Shown: one piece after another, positions 1 through 9,096 of the stretch | Layout: every line of letters starts with the position of its first letter | Position numbering within the stretch: position 1 is the first letter of the stretch | Assembly (NCBI RefSeq): GCF_000144695.1 | Contig: NC_014378.1 | Span: 594,781-658,780 of the forward strand | Direction of reading: 5' to 3' | Length of the DNA stretch: 64,000 bases | DNA from: Acetohalobium arabaticum DSM 5501 | GTDB lineage: Bacteria > Bacillota > Halanaerobiia > Halobacteroidales > Acetohalobiaceae | Made by a program: the position numbers and the translations under genes | Notes under the pieces: generated by a model | The model's database searches: none | What the model was told of the DNA's origin: nothing | The model's input: the letters and a program-made list of their open reading frames with translations, nothing else

Positions 1-131
1 AACATCTCCGTGATCAGATCACAGGTTCTGTTGGAGAAGCTGAAGAATTAGGAATAGAACTAGCTGAAGAGTTAATTGCTAAAGGAGCAGAGAAGATTCT
101 ACAACAGGCAAGACAGGAGACTGATAAATAA
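1..131 (+). CDS. hemC: Porphobilinogen deaminase (hydroxymethylbilane synthase), C-terminal end only
   Basis: Only the last 42 codons are inside the window, read from base 3 to the TAA at 129-131. The tail contains GIELAEELIAKGAEKIL, which resembles the C-terminal helix of HemC. HemC polymerises four porphobilinogen units into hydroxymethylbilane in the cytoplasm. The stop codon shares one base with the ATG of the cobA-hemD fusion, so the two are translationally coupled in a tetrapyrrole operon. The short tail alone would be weak evidence; the position directly before cobA-hemD-hemB is what makes the call convincing. Confidence 0.8.
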   Translation, partial: HLRDQITGSVGEAEELGIELAEELIAKGAEKILQQARQETDK

Positions 132-1636
132 TGACAAACGGGAAAGTATTCTTAGTTGGTGCTGGTCCTGGAGATCCAAAGTTGATTACTGTTAAGGGCT
201 TAGAAGCTATTAAAGAGGCCGATGTATTAGTCTATGATTATTTAGCCAGTGAACAGTTATTGGCTAAGGCCTCTGATGATGTAGAAAAAATTTATGTTGG
301 TAAAAAAGCTGGAAATCATACTTATACGCAAGAAGAGATTAATAACATAATTGTTAAGAAGACTAAAAACGGTAAAGTAGTTACCCGTCTTAAAGGCGGC
401 GATCCATTTATATTTGGCAGAGGAGGAGAAGAAGCAGAGTATCTACAGGAGAATGGAGTTAAATTCGAGATTGTTCCAGGTATTACTTCTCCAATTGCAG
501 TACCTGCTTATGCAGGGATTCCCTTGACTCACCGTGATTTTAATTCTTCCGTCTCTTTTGTAACCGGCCATGAAGATCCTGATAAAGAGGAATCCAGCCT
601 GGATTGGGAAAAGCTTGCAACAGCTACCGGTACGATTGTCTTCTTGATGGGGGTAGGTAATCTAGCAAAGAATGTAGCTAAGTTAAAAGAACATGGACGT
701 GATCCTGAAACGCCGGCTGCCCTAATCCGTTGGGGTACCAAACCGGAACAGGAGACAGTTTCTGGTACTTTAGATAATATAGTTGAGAGGGTAGAAGAAG
801 CTGGTCTGAAACCGCCGGCAATTACTATTGTTGGTGAAGTTGTAGAGCTTAGGGATAAGTTGAAGTGGTTTGATAATAAACCGTTATTCGGTAAAAGGAT
901 CTTAGTAACTAGATCCCGCACTCAGGCTAGCAGCCTATCGAAGAAGTTATATGAATTAGGCGGTCAACCTGTGGAATGTCCAGCTATTAAGATAGTACCT
1001 CCTAAAGATTTAGAGCCGTTGGATCAGGCTTTAATGGAGGCAGATGAATATGATTGGGCTGTCTTTACCAGTGTTAATGGAGTTAAATCAGTAGTTAACC
1101 GTTTAAAAGAGCTTGACCGGGATGTACGGGCTTTTGGCGATGCTAAAATCTGTGCTATCGGCTCTAAGACTGCAGCTGAACTGGAAAACTGGGGCTTAAA
1201 AGTTGATTATGTTCCTGATAAGTATGTTGCGGAATCGATTCTTGCTGGTTTAGATAATGATCTAACCGGACAGAAATTCTTATTACCCCGTTCAGATATT
1301 TCTCGTTCAGCTCTGCCAGAGGGATTAAAGGATAGAGGAGCTGAAGTGAATAATGTAACTGCCTATAGAACAGTGACTGGTGAAGGAAATGAGGAAGCTT
1401 TGGAGTTAATAGATAAGGGAGAAGTAGATATTATAACCTTTACTAGTTCCTCTACTGTTCGTAACTTCATCAAGATGTTAGGTGACCGAGACTATAATAA
1501 ATTACTGGCCGATGTAACTATTGCCTGTATTGGACCGATAACTGCTGGAACCGCTGAAGAATTTGGTTTAGAAGTAGATATTATAGCTGAAGAATATACC
1601 ATTGATGGTTTAGTAGAAGCGGTGTTAAATAAATAG
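131..1636 (+). CDS. cobA-hemD: Fused uroporphyrinogen-III C-methyltransferase / uroporphyrinogen-III synthase
   Basis: A 501-aa bifunctional protein. Residues about 1-245 are the SAM-dependent SUMT domain, with the N-terminal VGAGPGDPKLIT loop and PGITSPIAVPAYAGIPLTHR near residue 120. This domain makes precorrin-2 from uroporphyrinogen III. Residues about 250-501 are the HemD (U3S) domain, which closes hydroxymethylbilane into uroporphyrinogen III; RILVTRSRTQ marks its start. The fusion is common in clostridia. It overlaps the hemC stop by one base and lies upstream of hemB. Together with the Ahb genes downstream it points the flux to siroheme, cobalamin and siroheme-derived haem. No precorrin-2 dehydrogenase/ferrochelatase is visible in the window. 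Confidence 0.95.
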   Translation: MTNGKVFLVGAGPGDPKLITVKGLEAIKEADVLVYDYLASEQLLAKASDDVEKIYVGKKAGNHTYTQEEINNIIVKKTKNGKVVTRLKGGDPFIFGRGGEEAEYLQENGVKFEIVPGITSPIAVPAYAGIPLTHRDFNSSVSFVTGHEDPDKEESSLDWEKLATATGTIVFLMGVGNLAKNVAKLKEHGRDPETPAALIRWGTKPEQETVSGTLDNIVERVEEAGLKPPAITIVGEVVELRDKLKWFDNKPLFGKRILVTRSRTQASSLSKKLYELGGQPVECPAIKIVPPKDLEPLDQALMEADEYDWAVFTSVNGVKSVVNRLKELDRDVRAFGDAKICAIGSKTAAELENWGLKVDYVPDKYVAESILAGLDNDLTGQKFLLPRSDISRSALPEGLKDRGAEVNNVTAYRTVTGEGNEEALELIDKGEVDIITFTSSSTVRNFIKMLGDRDYNKLLADVTIACIGPITAGTAEEFGLEVDIIAEEYTIDGLVEAVLNK

Positions 1637-1727
1637 TATGAAGAAGAAGTGAATAGTGAAGAAACAAGAGAGTTTATAGATGATGAGGTTAAAGGATATA
1701 GGATAAGTATTAGGGAGAGTGAGTAGA

Positions 1728-2705
1728 ATGTTTTCGGAATTAATAAAACGTCCAAGGAGATTGAGAAATGATAATCTTCGTGATTTGGTTAGAGAGACTG
1801 GATTAAGTATTGAGGATTTAATTTACCCATTATTTGTAGTTAATGGAGAAAATATTAAAGAAGAAATACCTTCAATGCCGGGGAATTACCACTGGTCTCT
1901 GGATTTAGTAGTAGAAGAGATTGATAGATTGGTTGAGTTAGGTATTAAAGCAGTTATTTTATTTGGAGTTCCTGAGTCCAAGGATGAAAGGGGCTCTACA
2001 GCTTGGGCTGAGGATGGAATTGTTCAGCGGGCCTGCCGAAGGATTAAAGAGGAGTATTCTGATCTATTAGTGATCACTGATGTCTGCCTCTGCCAATATA
2101 CAGACCATGGTCATTGTGGTGTATTAGAAGATGGTCGAGTTAAGAATGATCCGACGTTAGAGCTATTGACCAAGGTGGCTGTTTCCCATGTAGAGGCTGG
2201 AGCTGATATGGTAGCTCCATCAGATATGATGGACGGCAGAGTTGGAGCTATTCGCCAGGCTTTAGATGACAGTGGCTTTAATAATACTCCGATTATGGCC
2301 TATTCAGCCAAGTATGCTTCCAGTTTTTATGGTCCCTTTAGAGATGCTGCCCATTCAGCTCCAGATGAAGGAGACCGGTGTTCTTATCAGATGGACCCCG
2401 GCAACAGTAGAGAAGCAGTCAAAGAGGCTGCTCTGGATATTGAAGAAGGCGCTGATATTGTAATGGTGAAGCCAGCCCTCTCTTATCTGGATATTATTCA
2501 AAAGATTAAGGAAGAATTTAATTATCCAGTAGCAGCTTATAATGTTAGTGGAGAATTTTCATTAGTCAAGGCAGCAGCTGAAAAGGGCTGGGTTAATGAA
2601 CAAGAAGTTGTTTTAGAGATGATGCTTAGTATGAAGCGGGCTGGAGCAGATTTAATTTTAACTTATTTTGCTAAGGATATAGCTTGCTGGCTAAAGGAGA
2701 AATAG
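1728..2705 (+). CDS. hemB: Porphobilinogen synthase (5-aminolevulinate dehydratase)
   Basis: Condenses two 5-aminolevulinate molecules into porphobilinogen. The 325-aa protein shows the zinc-type cysteine motif [14 protein letters not shown], and the two active-site lysine regions [17 protein letters not shown] and [13 protein letters not shown], so it is the Zn-dependent form. I start it at the ATG at 1728, which lies 10 nt after AGGGAG (1712-1717). The in-frame GTG at 1719 sits almost on top of that ribosome site. It lies in the tetrapyrrole operon between cobA-hemD and the siroheme decarboxylase genes, about 90 nt after the former. Confidence 0.96.
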   Translation: MFSELIKRPRRLRNDNLRDLVRETGLSIEDLIYPLFVVNGENIKEEIPSMPGNYHWSLDLVVEEIDRLVELGIKAVILFGVPESKDERGSTAWAEDGIVQRACRRIKEEYSDLLVITDVCLCQYTDHGHCGVLEDGRVKNDPTLELLTKVAVSHVEAGADMVAPSDMMDGRVGAIRQALDDSGFNNTPIMAYSAKYASSFYGPFRDAAHSAPDEGDRCSYQMDPGNSREAVKEAALDIEEGADIVMVKPALSYLDIIQKIKEEFNYPVAAYNVSGEFSLVKAAAEKGWVNEQEVVLEMMLSMKRAGADLILTYFAKDIACWLKEK

Positions 2706-2740
2706 ACTGATGAGTTGAGCATCAGGGGGGTAAGAAATTA

Positions 2741-3208
2741 TTGGATGAAATAGATAAGAAGCTGTTAAACTTAACACAGCATAGATTTCCGATTACTCCA
2801 AGGCCTTACAGGGAGATTGGAAAAGAGATTGGAATTGGAGCTAAGGAAGTGATTAACCGATTACAGTCCCTAAAAGAAGAGGGCTATATCCGCAGGATCG
2901 GTGGTATTTTCAATTCTAAAAAATTAGGTTATGTCAGCACTCTAGCCGCCTGTAAAGTAAAGGAAGATAAATATTATGAAATAGCTGAAGTAATTAATCA
3001 GTATCGAGGAGTGACACATAATTATCGACGTAACCATGAGTTTAATCTCTGGTTTACTTTAATTGCTCCTTCCCAGAAAAAATTGAACGAGCAGTTAGAA
3101 GAGATCCATCAAATAGATGGACTTGAAGTTTTAAGAAATCTTCCTGCTAAACGTTTCTTTAAATTAGGTGTAAAGCTCGACCTTGAACAGGATAAGGAGG
3201 AGTCATGA
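2741..3208 (+). CDS. ahbA: Siroheme decarboxylase, Lrp/AsnC-like subunit (AhbA type)
   Basis: A 155-aa Lrp/AsnC-fold protein of the NirD/NirL/AhbAB family. The N-terminal helix-turn-helix-like part (MDEIDKKLLNLTQ... RPYREIGKEIGIG) is followed by an RRIGGIFNSKKLGY segment and an AsnC-type ligand domain. With its partner it removes the C12 and C18 acetate carboxyls of siroheme to give didecarboxysiroheme in the alternative haem pathway. Start is TTG at 2741 behind GGGGGGTAAG. Its stop overlaps the next gene as ATGA, which implies coupled synthesis of the two subunits. Assignment as A rather than B rests on gene order and general resemblance and is the less certain part. Confidence 0.8.
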   Translation: MDEIDKKLLNLTQHRFPITPRPYREIGKEIGIGAKEVINRLQSLKEEGYIRRIGGIFNSKKLGYVSTLAACKVKEDKYYEIAEVINQYRGVTHNYRRNHEFNLWFTLIAPSQKKLNEQLEEIHQIDGLEVLRNLPAKRFFKLGVKLDLEQDKEES

Positions 3209-3693
3209 TGCCAGTTCAGCTTAGTGAATTGGATAAAGCTATTATTAGAGAGGTGCAGGAAGAACTGTCGTTAGAAGAACGTCCCTACCAACAGATTGCT
3301 GAAAGGATCGGTATCAGTGAAGAAGAATTACTGGAAAGATTAGAGGTACTAAAAGAGAGAGGACAGCTTAGGCGAATGGGAGTTATTCTCTATCACCGCA
3401 GATTAGGATATTCAGCTAATGGCATGGGGGCCTGGGTTGTACCGGAAGAAAAGAGAGAAGAGATAGGTGGATTAATGGCAGGTTATGATGAAATCAGTCA
3501 TGTTTATGAACGGCCCACTTATCCTGATTGGCCTTATAGTCTCTTTAGTATGATTCACTGTCGGAATAGGGAACAGGTAGAAAGAATAGCTGCGGATATT
3601 TCACAGAAGACAGGGATTGAAGATTATATTATTCTATATAGTACGGAGGAATTAAAGAAGGTCAGCATGAAGTACTTTTGTGAAGAAGAGTAA
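3205..3693 (+). CDS. ahbB: Siroheme decarboxylase, Lrp/AsnC-like subunit (AhbB type)
   Basis: A 162-aa paralogue of the preceding gene, with the same order of HTH-like part, [14 protein letters not shown] and C-terminal AsnC fold. It has [17 protein letters not shown], the His/Tyr/Arg-rich substrate-side segment typical of this family. Partner of the AhbA-type subunit in siroheme decarboxylation. The ATG at 3205 overlaps the previous TGA, with an AAGGAGG site just upstream; the second ATG at 3208 is equally possible. The radical-SAM enzymes AhbC and AhbD that would complete siroheme-to-haem conversion are not seen in this window. Haem d1 synthesis (NirDL) is an alternative role, but nothing else suggests denitrification. 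Confidence 0.82.
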   Translation: MMPVQLSELDKAIIREVQEELSLEERPYQQIAERIGISEEELLERLEVLKERGQLRRMGVILYHRRLGYSANGMGAWVVPEEKREEIGGLMAGYDEISHVYERPTYPDWPYSLFSMIHCRNREQVERIAADISQKTGIEDYIILYSTEELKKVSMKYFCEEE

Positions 3694-3722
3694 TGATAAT
3701 AGATGGAGGTGAAGATAAAATT

Positions 3723-5018
3723 ATGAGTTTTAGTAAGTCAAAAGAATTATTTGCAGATGCTAAAGAGGTAATACCAGGTGGAGTCAATAGTCCAGTTAGG
3801 GCTTTTAGTGCAGTAGATGCTGAACCGGTATTTATTGAGGAGGCTAAAGGTTCGAAGCTGTATGATGCAGACGGCAATGAATATATTGATTATGTCGGCT
3901 CCTGGGGACCGATGATCGTCGGTCATGGACATCCACAGGTAGTCGAGACTGTTCAACAAGAAGCAGCAAAGGGAACTAGCTTTGGAACACCGACTAAGCT
4001 GGAGACAGAGATGGCTGAGTTAGTTGTGGATGCTGTTCCTTCGATTGAGAAGGTGCGGATGGTTAATTCCGGTACTGAAGCAACAATGAGCGCTCTGCGC
4101 CTGGCCCGCGGTTATACTGGTAAGGATAAGATTATTAAGTTAACCGGTTGTTATCATGGCCATGGAGACAGTCTTTTAATTGATGCCGGCTCTGGAGTGA
4201 CTACCTTAGGAATTCCCGGCAGTCCCGGTGTTCCGGAAAGTATTGCTCAGGAAACAATTGCTGCTCCTTATAATGACTTAGAAGCTATTGAAGAGATCTT
4301 TGTTGAATATGGTGATAATATTGCAGCAGTTATTTTAGAACCAGTTACCGGCAATATGGGGGTTATTGAACCTAAAGAGGGTTATTTAGAAGGTCTGCGT
4401 GAGATTACAGATGAGTATGAATCGCTGTTAGTCTTCGATGAGGTAATGACCGGCTTTAGAGTTGCTTACGGAGGAGTTCAAGAGCGATATGGAGTAACTC
4501 CTGACTTAACCTGTTTAGGTAAGATTATCGGCGGAGGCCTTCCTGTTGGAGCTTACGGCGGTAAAGAGGAGATTATGGATCATATTGCTCCCGATGGTCC
4601 GGTTTATCAGGCTGGAACTCTATCCGGAAATCCTTTAGCCATGGCAGCCGGGATAGAGACTTTGAAATTATTACAGGAGCCTGGAGTTTATGAAGAATTA
4701 GAAGAGAAGTCTGCTAAGCTAACAGCAGGGTTTAAGGATAATTTAAATGATCTCGATTTACCCTACTGTCAATCCAGAGTTGGGGCTATGTTCAGTCTCT
4801 TCTTTACAGATCAGAAAGTAGTTGATTATTCTACTGTTCAGACCTGTGATACTGAAGCCTTTAGTTTATATTTTAGAAAGATGTTAGAAGAAGGAGTTTA
4901 TTTAGGCTGTTCACAGTTTGAGGCTGGTTTCATGTCTCTAGCCCATACTGATAAAGATATAGAGAAGACTATTGAAGCTAATTATAATGCTCTAAAAGCT
5001 GTTAAGGAAAATCTATAA
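3723..5018 (+). CDS. hemL: Glutamate-1-semialdehyde 2,1-aminomutase
   Basis: PLP-dependent class-III aminotransferase that converts glutamate-1-semialdehyde to 5-aminolevulinate, the entry step of the C5 pathway. About 431 aa, the usual family length. Visible hallmarks are [11 protein letters not shown] at the N-terminus, [11 protein letters not shown], the FDEVMTGFR cofactor region and the PLP lysine in [18 protein letters not shown] use the ATG at 3723, which has GGAGGT at 3705-3710; the in-frame ATG at 3693 lacks a ribosome site and would add ten untypical residues. It is the last gene of the operon, so the operon supplies 5-ALA (HemL) and uses it (HemB, HemC, HemD). Confidence 0.96.
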   Translation: MSFSKSKELFADAKEVIPGGVNSPVRAFSAVDAEPVFIEEAKGSKLYDADGNEYIDYVGSWGPMIVGHGHPQVVETVQQEAAKGTSFGTPTKLETEMAELVVDAVPSIEKVRMVNSGTEATMSALRLARGYTGKDKIIKLTGCYHGHGDSLLIDAGSGVTTLGIPGSPGVPESIAQETIAAPYNDLEAIEEIFVEYGDNIAAVILEPVTGNMGVIEPKEGYLEGLREITDEYESLLVFDEVMTGFRVAYGGVQERYGVTPDLTCLGKIIGGGLPVGAYGGKEEIMDHIAPDGPVYQAGTLSGNPLAMAAGIETLKLLQEPGVYEELEEKSAKLTAGFKDNLNDLDLPYCQSRVGAMFSLFFTDQKVVDYSTVQTCDTEAFSLYFRKMLEEGVYLGCSQFEAGFMSLAHTDKDIEKTIEANYNALKAVKENL

Positions 5019-5249
5019 AAGAAGCTGCTTGAATAGATGATTTTTAGCTCCATAATGTACTTAGTGATTGGGAGAAAATTATAGAAGGCAATATAAAGTG
5101 TGATTGTGAAAGTTAGAATACTAACCTCGCAGTATCATGATGCTGCGAGGTTAGTATTCTAATTATATATTTGTAATATTTTATTCTAAGTGATAAAATC
5201 ATATTTAAGTTTTGATGATTTAAATTATTTATGTGGTAGGTGGAAATTA
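5019..5249. other. Intergenic stretch between hemL and apbE
   Basis: About 230 AT-rich bases. Apart from the long hairpin at 5113-5162 I see no gene, tRNA or repeat here. The open frame starting at 5190 runs into apbE but has no ribosome site, so it is treated as leader. Confidence 0.6.
5113..5162. terminator. Long perfect inverted repeat after hemL, possible terminator
   Basis: Arms of 20 nt at 5113-5132 and 5143-5162 are exactly complementary around a 10-nt loop. It ends the tetrapyrrole operon. The 3' side is AT-rich (AATTATATATTT) but lacks a clean T-run, so termination is likely but not certain. Confidence 0.6.
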
Positions 5250-6275
5250 ATGCAGCAGAAAAAAAAGATAGGTTTAAGCTTAATTATTCTTTTAATTTTA
5301 TTAGTAGGAACTATAACATCATTTAAAATTATTTCTTCTCCCCCAGAATATGAAACTAAAGAATTCTTAATGGACACTATGGTTTCGCTAACAGTAACCG
5401 GTAATGAAGCTAAAGAAGCAGGGCAAGCAGCTGTGAAGGCTATGCGTCAGACTGCTGATGAGGCTACTAGATATAATGAGAATAGTATTATTAGTAGGAT
5501 TAATAATGGAGCAGGGAATAAACCGGTTGAGGTTACTGATGATCTTTTAGTTATGATCAAAACAGCTAAAGAGTATGGAAGATTAACAGATGGAAAGTTT
5601 GATATTACTGTTGCTCCAGTGATTGATTTATGGAATTTTAAAGCTGAAGACCCTGCAGTACCTTCAGATAATAAGATAGAACGAAGACTTGATTTAGTTA
5701 ATTATAAAGAGATTAATATTAATGAAGATAAAAGGACAGTGATGCTGGCAGAACCAGGAATGAAGCTTGATTTGGGTGGTGTTGCTAAAGGATATATAGT
5801 TGATCAAGCAGCAGAGGTCTTAAAAAAGTTTGATATTGAATCAGCTTTAATCAATGCTGGAGGTAATATTAGAACTATTGGAACTAAACCCAATGGAGAT
5901 AAGTGGCGGATAGGAATCAGGAATCCGAGAGATACCAGTAAAGATTCAGAGGATAATTATTCAAATATAATTGGAATTAAAGAGACTAATGTAGTGACTT
6001 CTGGTGATTATGAACGGTACTTTATGGAAGAAGGACGTCGGTATCATCATATATTGGATCCAAATACTGGATATCCGGCCCGAGGGTTGGCTAGTGTAAC
6101 TATAGTTGCTGATTCATCATTTAAGGCAGATATTCTTTCAACAGCTTTATTTATTTTAGGTTTTGATGAAGCTAAAGCTTATATTCAAGAAGATGATAGT
6201 ATAGAAGGAATGTTAATAACTACTGATCTTAATAAATGGCAGAGTGAAGGCTTTAAAAAGTTAATTGTTGATTAA
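5250..6275 (+). CDS. apbE: ApbE-type FAD:protein FMN transferase, membrane-anchored
   Basis: About 341 aa. The N-terminus MQQKKKIGLSLIILLILLVG is one membrane helix with no lipobox cysteine, so the protein is probably anchored with its catalytic domain outside. The ApbE domain shows MDTMVSLTV, KLDLGGVAKGYIVDQA and NAGGNIRTIG, and a late DPNTGYPARGLASVTI segment. ApbE attaches FMN covalently to Thr/Ser of proteins such as RnfG/RnfD or NqrB/C. Start at the ATG at 5250, behind GGTAGGTGG. No Rnf genes are in the window, although a Gx-type membrane protein often found near Rnf genes lies 1.6 kb downstream. mobA follows 13 nt after its stop. Confidence 0.9.
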   Translation: MQQKKKIGLSLIILLILLVGTITSFKIISSPPEYETKEFLMDTMVSLTVTGNEAKEAGQAAVKAMRQTADEATRYNENSIISRINNGAGNKPVEVTDDLLVMIKTAKEYGRLTDGKFDITVAPVIDLWNFKAEDPAVPSDNKIERRLDLVNYKEININEDKRTVMLAEPGMKLDLGGVAKGYIVDQAAEVLKKFDIESALINAGGNIRTIGTKPNGDKWRIGIRNPRDTSKDSEDNYSNIIGIKETNVVTSGDYERYFMEEGRRYHHILDPNTGYPARGLASVTIVADSSFKADILSTALFILGFDEAKAYIQEDDSIEGMLITTDLNKWQSEGFKKLIVD

Positions 6276-6288
6276 AGGGAGGTATATT

Positions 6289-6897
6289 ATGTCAGCTATA
6301 ATACTTGCTGGTGGTTTAAGCTCTAGAATGGAAGGGGCAAATAAACCCTTAATGGAGTTTGGAGATACTACAATGATTGGCCGAATAGTAGATAATTTAA
6401 AGTCTATCTTTTCTGAAGTATTGATAGTAACTAAAAACCAGGAATTATATCAGGATTACGATGCAGAAATAGTACTGGATAAGTTTGAACATCAAGGTCC
6501 TTTAAGCGGAATCCATGCTGGATTAGAGGCTAGTAGGACAGAGAATAATTTTATAGTTTCCTGTGATATGCCTTTTTTAAATTTAGATTTAATAAGGTAT
6601 ATGTTAAATCAGTCAGTAGAAGATATACTTGTGCCTAGGGTAGAGGGCCACTTAGAACCATTACATGCAGTTTATAGTAAGCAATGTCTCCCTAAAATTG
6701 AAAAAGCAGTTAGAAGAGAAAAATTTAAGATTATAGAGTTTTGGGAGTGGGATGATGTAGATGTCAGATATATAGAGCAGACTGAAGTTGAGAGATTTGA
6801 CCCGAACTTATATACTTTTTTTAATATTAATACACGAAAAGATTATAGACAAGCATTAGAAATATTGACTAAAATGAATAAAGAAGAACTTGACTAA
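6289..6897 (+). CDS. mobA: Molybdenum cofactor guanylyltransferase
   Basis: A 202-aa nucleotidyltransferase that joins GMP from GTP to molybdopterin to make the MGD cofactor of molybdo- and tungsto-enzymes. It has the N-terminal signature LAGGLSSRMEGANKPL, the metal-site motif SCDMPFLN and the late NINTRKDY segment of the family. Start is the ATG at 6289 after AAAGGGAGGT. It sits in an apparent operon with apbE and is closed by a strong hairpin. mobB lies about 470 nt downstream, beyond a minus-strand gene, so the two MGD genes are close but not co-transcribed. Confidence 0.92.
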   Translation: MSAIILAGGLSSRMEGANKPLMEFGDTTMIGRIVDNLKSIFSEVLIVTKNQELYQDYDAEIVLDKFEHQGPLSGIHAGLEASRTENNFIVSCDMPFLNLDLIRYMLNQSVEDILVPRVEGHLEPLHAVYSKQCLPKIEKAVRREKFKIIEFWEWDDVDVRYIEQTEVERFDPNLYTFFNINTRKDYRQALEILTKMNKEELD

Positions 6898-6902
6898 GAG
6901 TA

Positions 6903-6950
6903 CCCATAAAAAACTGCGTCTAAAATAGCTTAGACGCAGTTTTTTATGGG
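6903..6950. terminator. Bidirectional Rho-independent terminator
   Basis: Perfect 20-bp stem (6903-6922 with 6931-6950) around an 8-nt loop. A-runs on the left arm and T-runs on the right arm make it serve mobA on the plus strand and the facing small gene on the minus strand. Confidence 0.9.
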
Positions 6951-6957
6951 AAATTAG

Positions 6958-7191
6958 TTATTTTTTATCTAAAGCAGTTTGAATTTTATCTATTTCCTGT
7001 TCTATCATCTGCAGTTCTCTTTCATAATTATCTCGAGTATTCCCTGGCAGATGATGGCCGGCATTTTTAAGGGTGAACTCCATTTCTTCTTTAACCTCAT
7101 CATATAAGTCTTGTTTCTTTTCTAACAGCTCCCTTAACTCTTTTTTGGATAAATCTTCAAGTGATTCTTCTAATCCGTCTTTTAGATCCAT
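6958..7191 (-). CDS. Small acidic coiled-coil protein, function unknown
   Basis: A 77-aa protein I do not recognise. It is almost entirely charged helix (for example LSKKELRELLEKKQDLYDEV and ERELQMIEQEIDKIQTAL), with a short break GHHLPGNTR in the middle. This suggests a two-helix coiled coil. It has no signal peptide or membrane segment. A good AGGAGGGAATTAAG ribosome site precedes the ATG at 7191 on the minus strand, and the bidirectional terminator lies just beyond its stop, so it is very probably expressed. It stands alone between mobA and mobB. Confidence 0.75.
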   Translation of the reverse strand: MDLKDGLEESLEDLSKKELRELLEKKQDLYDEVKEEMEFTLKNAGHHLPGNTRDNYERELQMIEQEIDKIQTALDKK

Positions 7192-7366
7192 CTTAATTCC
7201 CTCCTGTAAATCTTTTTTTCTTCATTCATTATAAAATACCTGCTTATCAAGGATAAATTAACAATTTTATTAAATACTTTATTAAATTTTACACAGGAAT
7301 TTACTTTAGACATAGAGAAGTTCATTATGTAATCCTTAGTTTAGAATCTTAATAGGTGGTGGTATA

Positions 7367-7861
7367 ATGTTACCAGTAGTTTCAATTGTCGGTAATTCAG
7401 GTTCAGGAAAGACTACTTTTTTAGAGAGGCTTATTCCCGAAATGAAGGCTAGAGGATATAAAGTAGCAACAATTAAACATGATGCCCATAACTTTAAAAT
7501 AGATAAGCCTGGTAAGGATAGCTGGCAGCATCGAAAAGCAGGCGCTCAAACAGTTATTCTGTCTTCACAGACTAAGATGGCTATGATTAAAGAATTAGAC
7601 CAGGAGATTGGTTTAGATACTTTAGTTCAGAATTATATAAATAATAAGGATATTGATTTAGTAATAACTGAAGGATATAAGACCGGTGATAAACCAAAAA
7701 TTGAAATCTTTCGGCCGGCTAAGTTTGATCAGCCTCTATTTGCTAAGGAAGATAGTAATGTCTTAACTATTATCAGAAATAATGAAGATGTTGAAGGAGG
7801 TTTTTTGGTTAGCCAACTAATAAAAGCTGCTGATTTAATAGAAGAAGAGGTACTAAAGTAA
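7367..7861 (+). CDS. mobB: Molybdopterin-guanine dinucleotide biosynthesis adaptor MobB
   Basis: A 164-aa P-loop GTP-binding protein that assists MobA in attaching GMP to molybdopterin. Walker A is GNSGSGKTTFLE at the N-terminus, with the family segments VATIKHDAH, DSWQHRKAGA and VITEGYKTGDKPKIEI. Start ATG at 7367 follows AGGTGGTGG. It is followed 59 nt later by the Gx-type membrane protein gene. MobAB in the same neighbourhood implies that the cell makes the dinucleotide cofactor, as used by formate dehydrogenases, although no such enzyme is in the window. Confidence 0.92.
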   Translation: MLPVVSIVGNSGSGKTTFLERLIPEMKARGYKVATIKHDAHNFKIDKPGKDSWQHRKAGAQTVILSSQTKMAMIKELDQEIGLDTLVQNYINNKDIDLVITEGYKTGDKPKIEIFRPAKFDQPLFAKEDSNVLTIIRNNEDVEGGFLVSQLIKAADLIEEEVLK

Positions 7862-7920
7862 TTGAATTGATTATAATTATTATTTAGATTTTCTGTTATA
7901 ATAAAGAAAGAAGGTAAAAT

Positions 7921-8448
7921 ATGACTGAAGTTAAGACTTATCTTTATTTAGCTTTACTTTCTGCTATAGCAGTTGTGCTTCATTTAGTTGAAACTTTAAT
8001 TCCTATGTCAGTTATTATACCAGGAGCTAAACTGGGTCTGGCTAATGCGATGGTCTTATTGGCTTTAGTTTTATTTGGTTATCAAGCTGGAATTAAGGTT
8101 TTGCTGCTGCGGATTATTATTTCATCATTTCTGTTAGGAACTTTTATGACTATTAATTTCTATTTGAGTTTAGCCGGTGGTCTTTTAAGCTTTGGAATAA
8201 TGTTAATACTTCATAAATATTTGGGTGATAAGTTTAGTTTAGTTGGAATCAGTTTAGCAGGAGCTATTGTTCATAATGTTGGGCAGATTATGACTGCTTA
8301 TTTGATTATAGATAACTGGGGGATATTTTATTATTTGCCTTATCTACTATTCTTTTCCCTACCCACAGGAATATTTATCGGATTAACTGTGATTTATCTA
8401 GAAGAACATTTGAGGTTAAATTTTAAATTAAACCAGGAATTTAATTAA
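7921..8448 (+). CDS. Gx transporter family / HepT component-I-like membrane protein
   Basis: A 175-aa integral membrane protein with about five hydrophobic helices. The pattern VVLHLVETLIP...IPGAKLGLANAMVLLAL, later LLLRIIISSFLLGT and AIVHNVGQI, fits the family named heptaprenyl diphosphate synthase component I or Gx transporter. These are probably ECF-type substrate-binding membrane subunits and often sit beside apbE and Rnf genes. Here apbE lies upstream in the same region, which fits a flavin or quinone-related role, but the substrate cannot be told from sequence. Start ATG at 7921 after AAGAAGG. Confidence 0.75.
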   Translation: MTEVKTYLYLALLSAIAVVLHLVETLIPMSVIIPGAKLGLANAMVLLALVLFGYQAGIKVLLLRIIISSFLLGTFMTINFYLSLAGGLLSFGIMLILHKYLGDKFSLVGISLAGAIVHNVGQIMTAYLIIDNWGIFYYLPYLLFFSLPTGIFIGLTVIYLEEHLRLNFKLNQEFN

Positions 8449-8499
8449 AGATAACGAATTGATTACAATGATAGCAGATTATCAGTTGGAGGGGTCTTG

Positions 8500-9075
8500 A
8501 TGGCGAAGATAGTATTGGCTTCGGCTTCGCCTAGAAGAAGCCAGTTGTTGGACCAGATTGGAGTAGAATTTATTGTTCAGCCCAGTAGTGTAGATGAGAG
8601 TAAGTTTGATGGACAAGCTGCTATAAATTTAGTTCAACAGTTAGCAGCTGCTAAAAGTAGAGATGTAGCTAATAAGTTGGATAAGGGTTTAGTAATTGGG
8701 GCTGATACTGTCGTTGTTCATCACGGCCAGGTTTTAGGGAAGCCTGAATCTGATGATGAAGCCTATGCAATGTTATCTAAATTAAGCGGTAGCTGTCATC
8801 AAGTAATTACTGGATTAGCAGTTATAGATATTGAAAATTCTACAACGAGGATAGATTATAAGATAACTGAAGTAGAGATGAGAGAGTTTAGTGGACAAGA
8901 GATTTCAGACTATATTTCTACTGGCGAACCTATGGATAAAGCAGGCGGATATGGTATCCAAGAGAGAGGGGCCATTTTTGTAACAGGAATTAAAGGGTCC
9001 TATACTAATGTTGTTGGGCTACCGGTAACAAAGCTGGTTATGATCTGTAAAGACTTGGGATATCAAATAGTCTGA
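8500..9075 (+). CDS. maf: Maf family nucleoside triphosphate pyrophosphatase
   Basis: A 191-aa house-cleaning pyrophosphatase that hydrolyses dTTP/UTP and modified pyrimidine nucleotides. Motifs are LASASPRRSQLL at the N-terminus, VIGADTVVVHHGQVLGKP, and EPMDKAGGYGIQERGA. The ATG at 8500 has GGAGGGG just upstream; TTG at 8497 is the less likely alternative. It opens the block maf-radC-mreBCD-minCDE, the usual order around cell-shape genes in this phylum, and is separated from radC by about 20 nt. Confidence 0.95.
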   Translation: MAKIVLASASPRRSQLLDQIGVEFIVQPSSVDESKFDGQAAINLVQQLAAAKSRDVANKLDKGLVIGADTVVVHHGQVLGKPESDDEAYAMLSKLSGSCHQVITGLAVIDIENSTTRIDYKITEVEMREFSGQEISDYISTGEPMDKAGGYGIQERGAIFVTGIKGSYTNVVGLPVTKLVMICKDLGYQIV

Positions 9076-9096
9076 AAGAGGCTGGTGAGGACTAAA

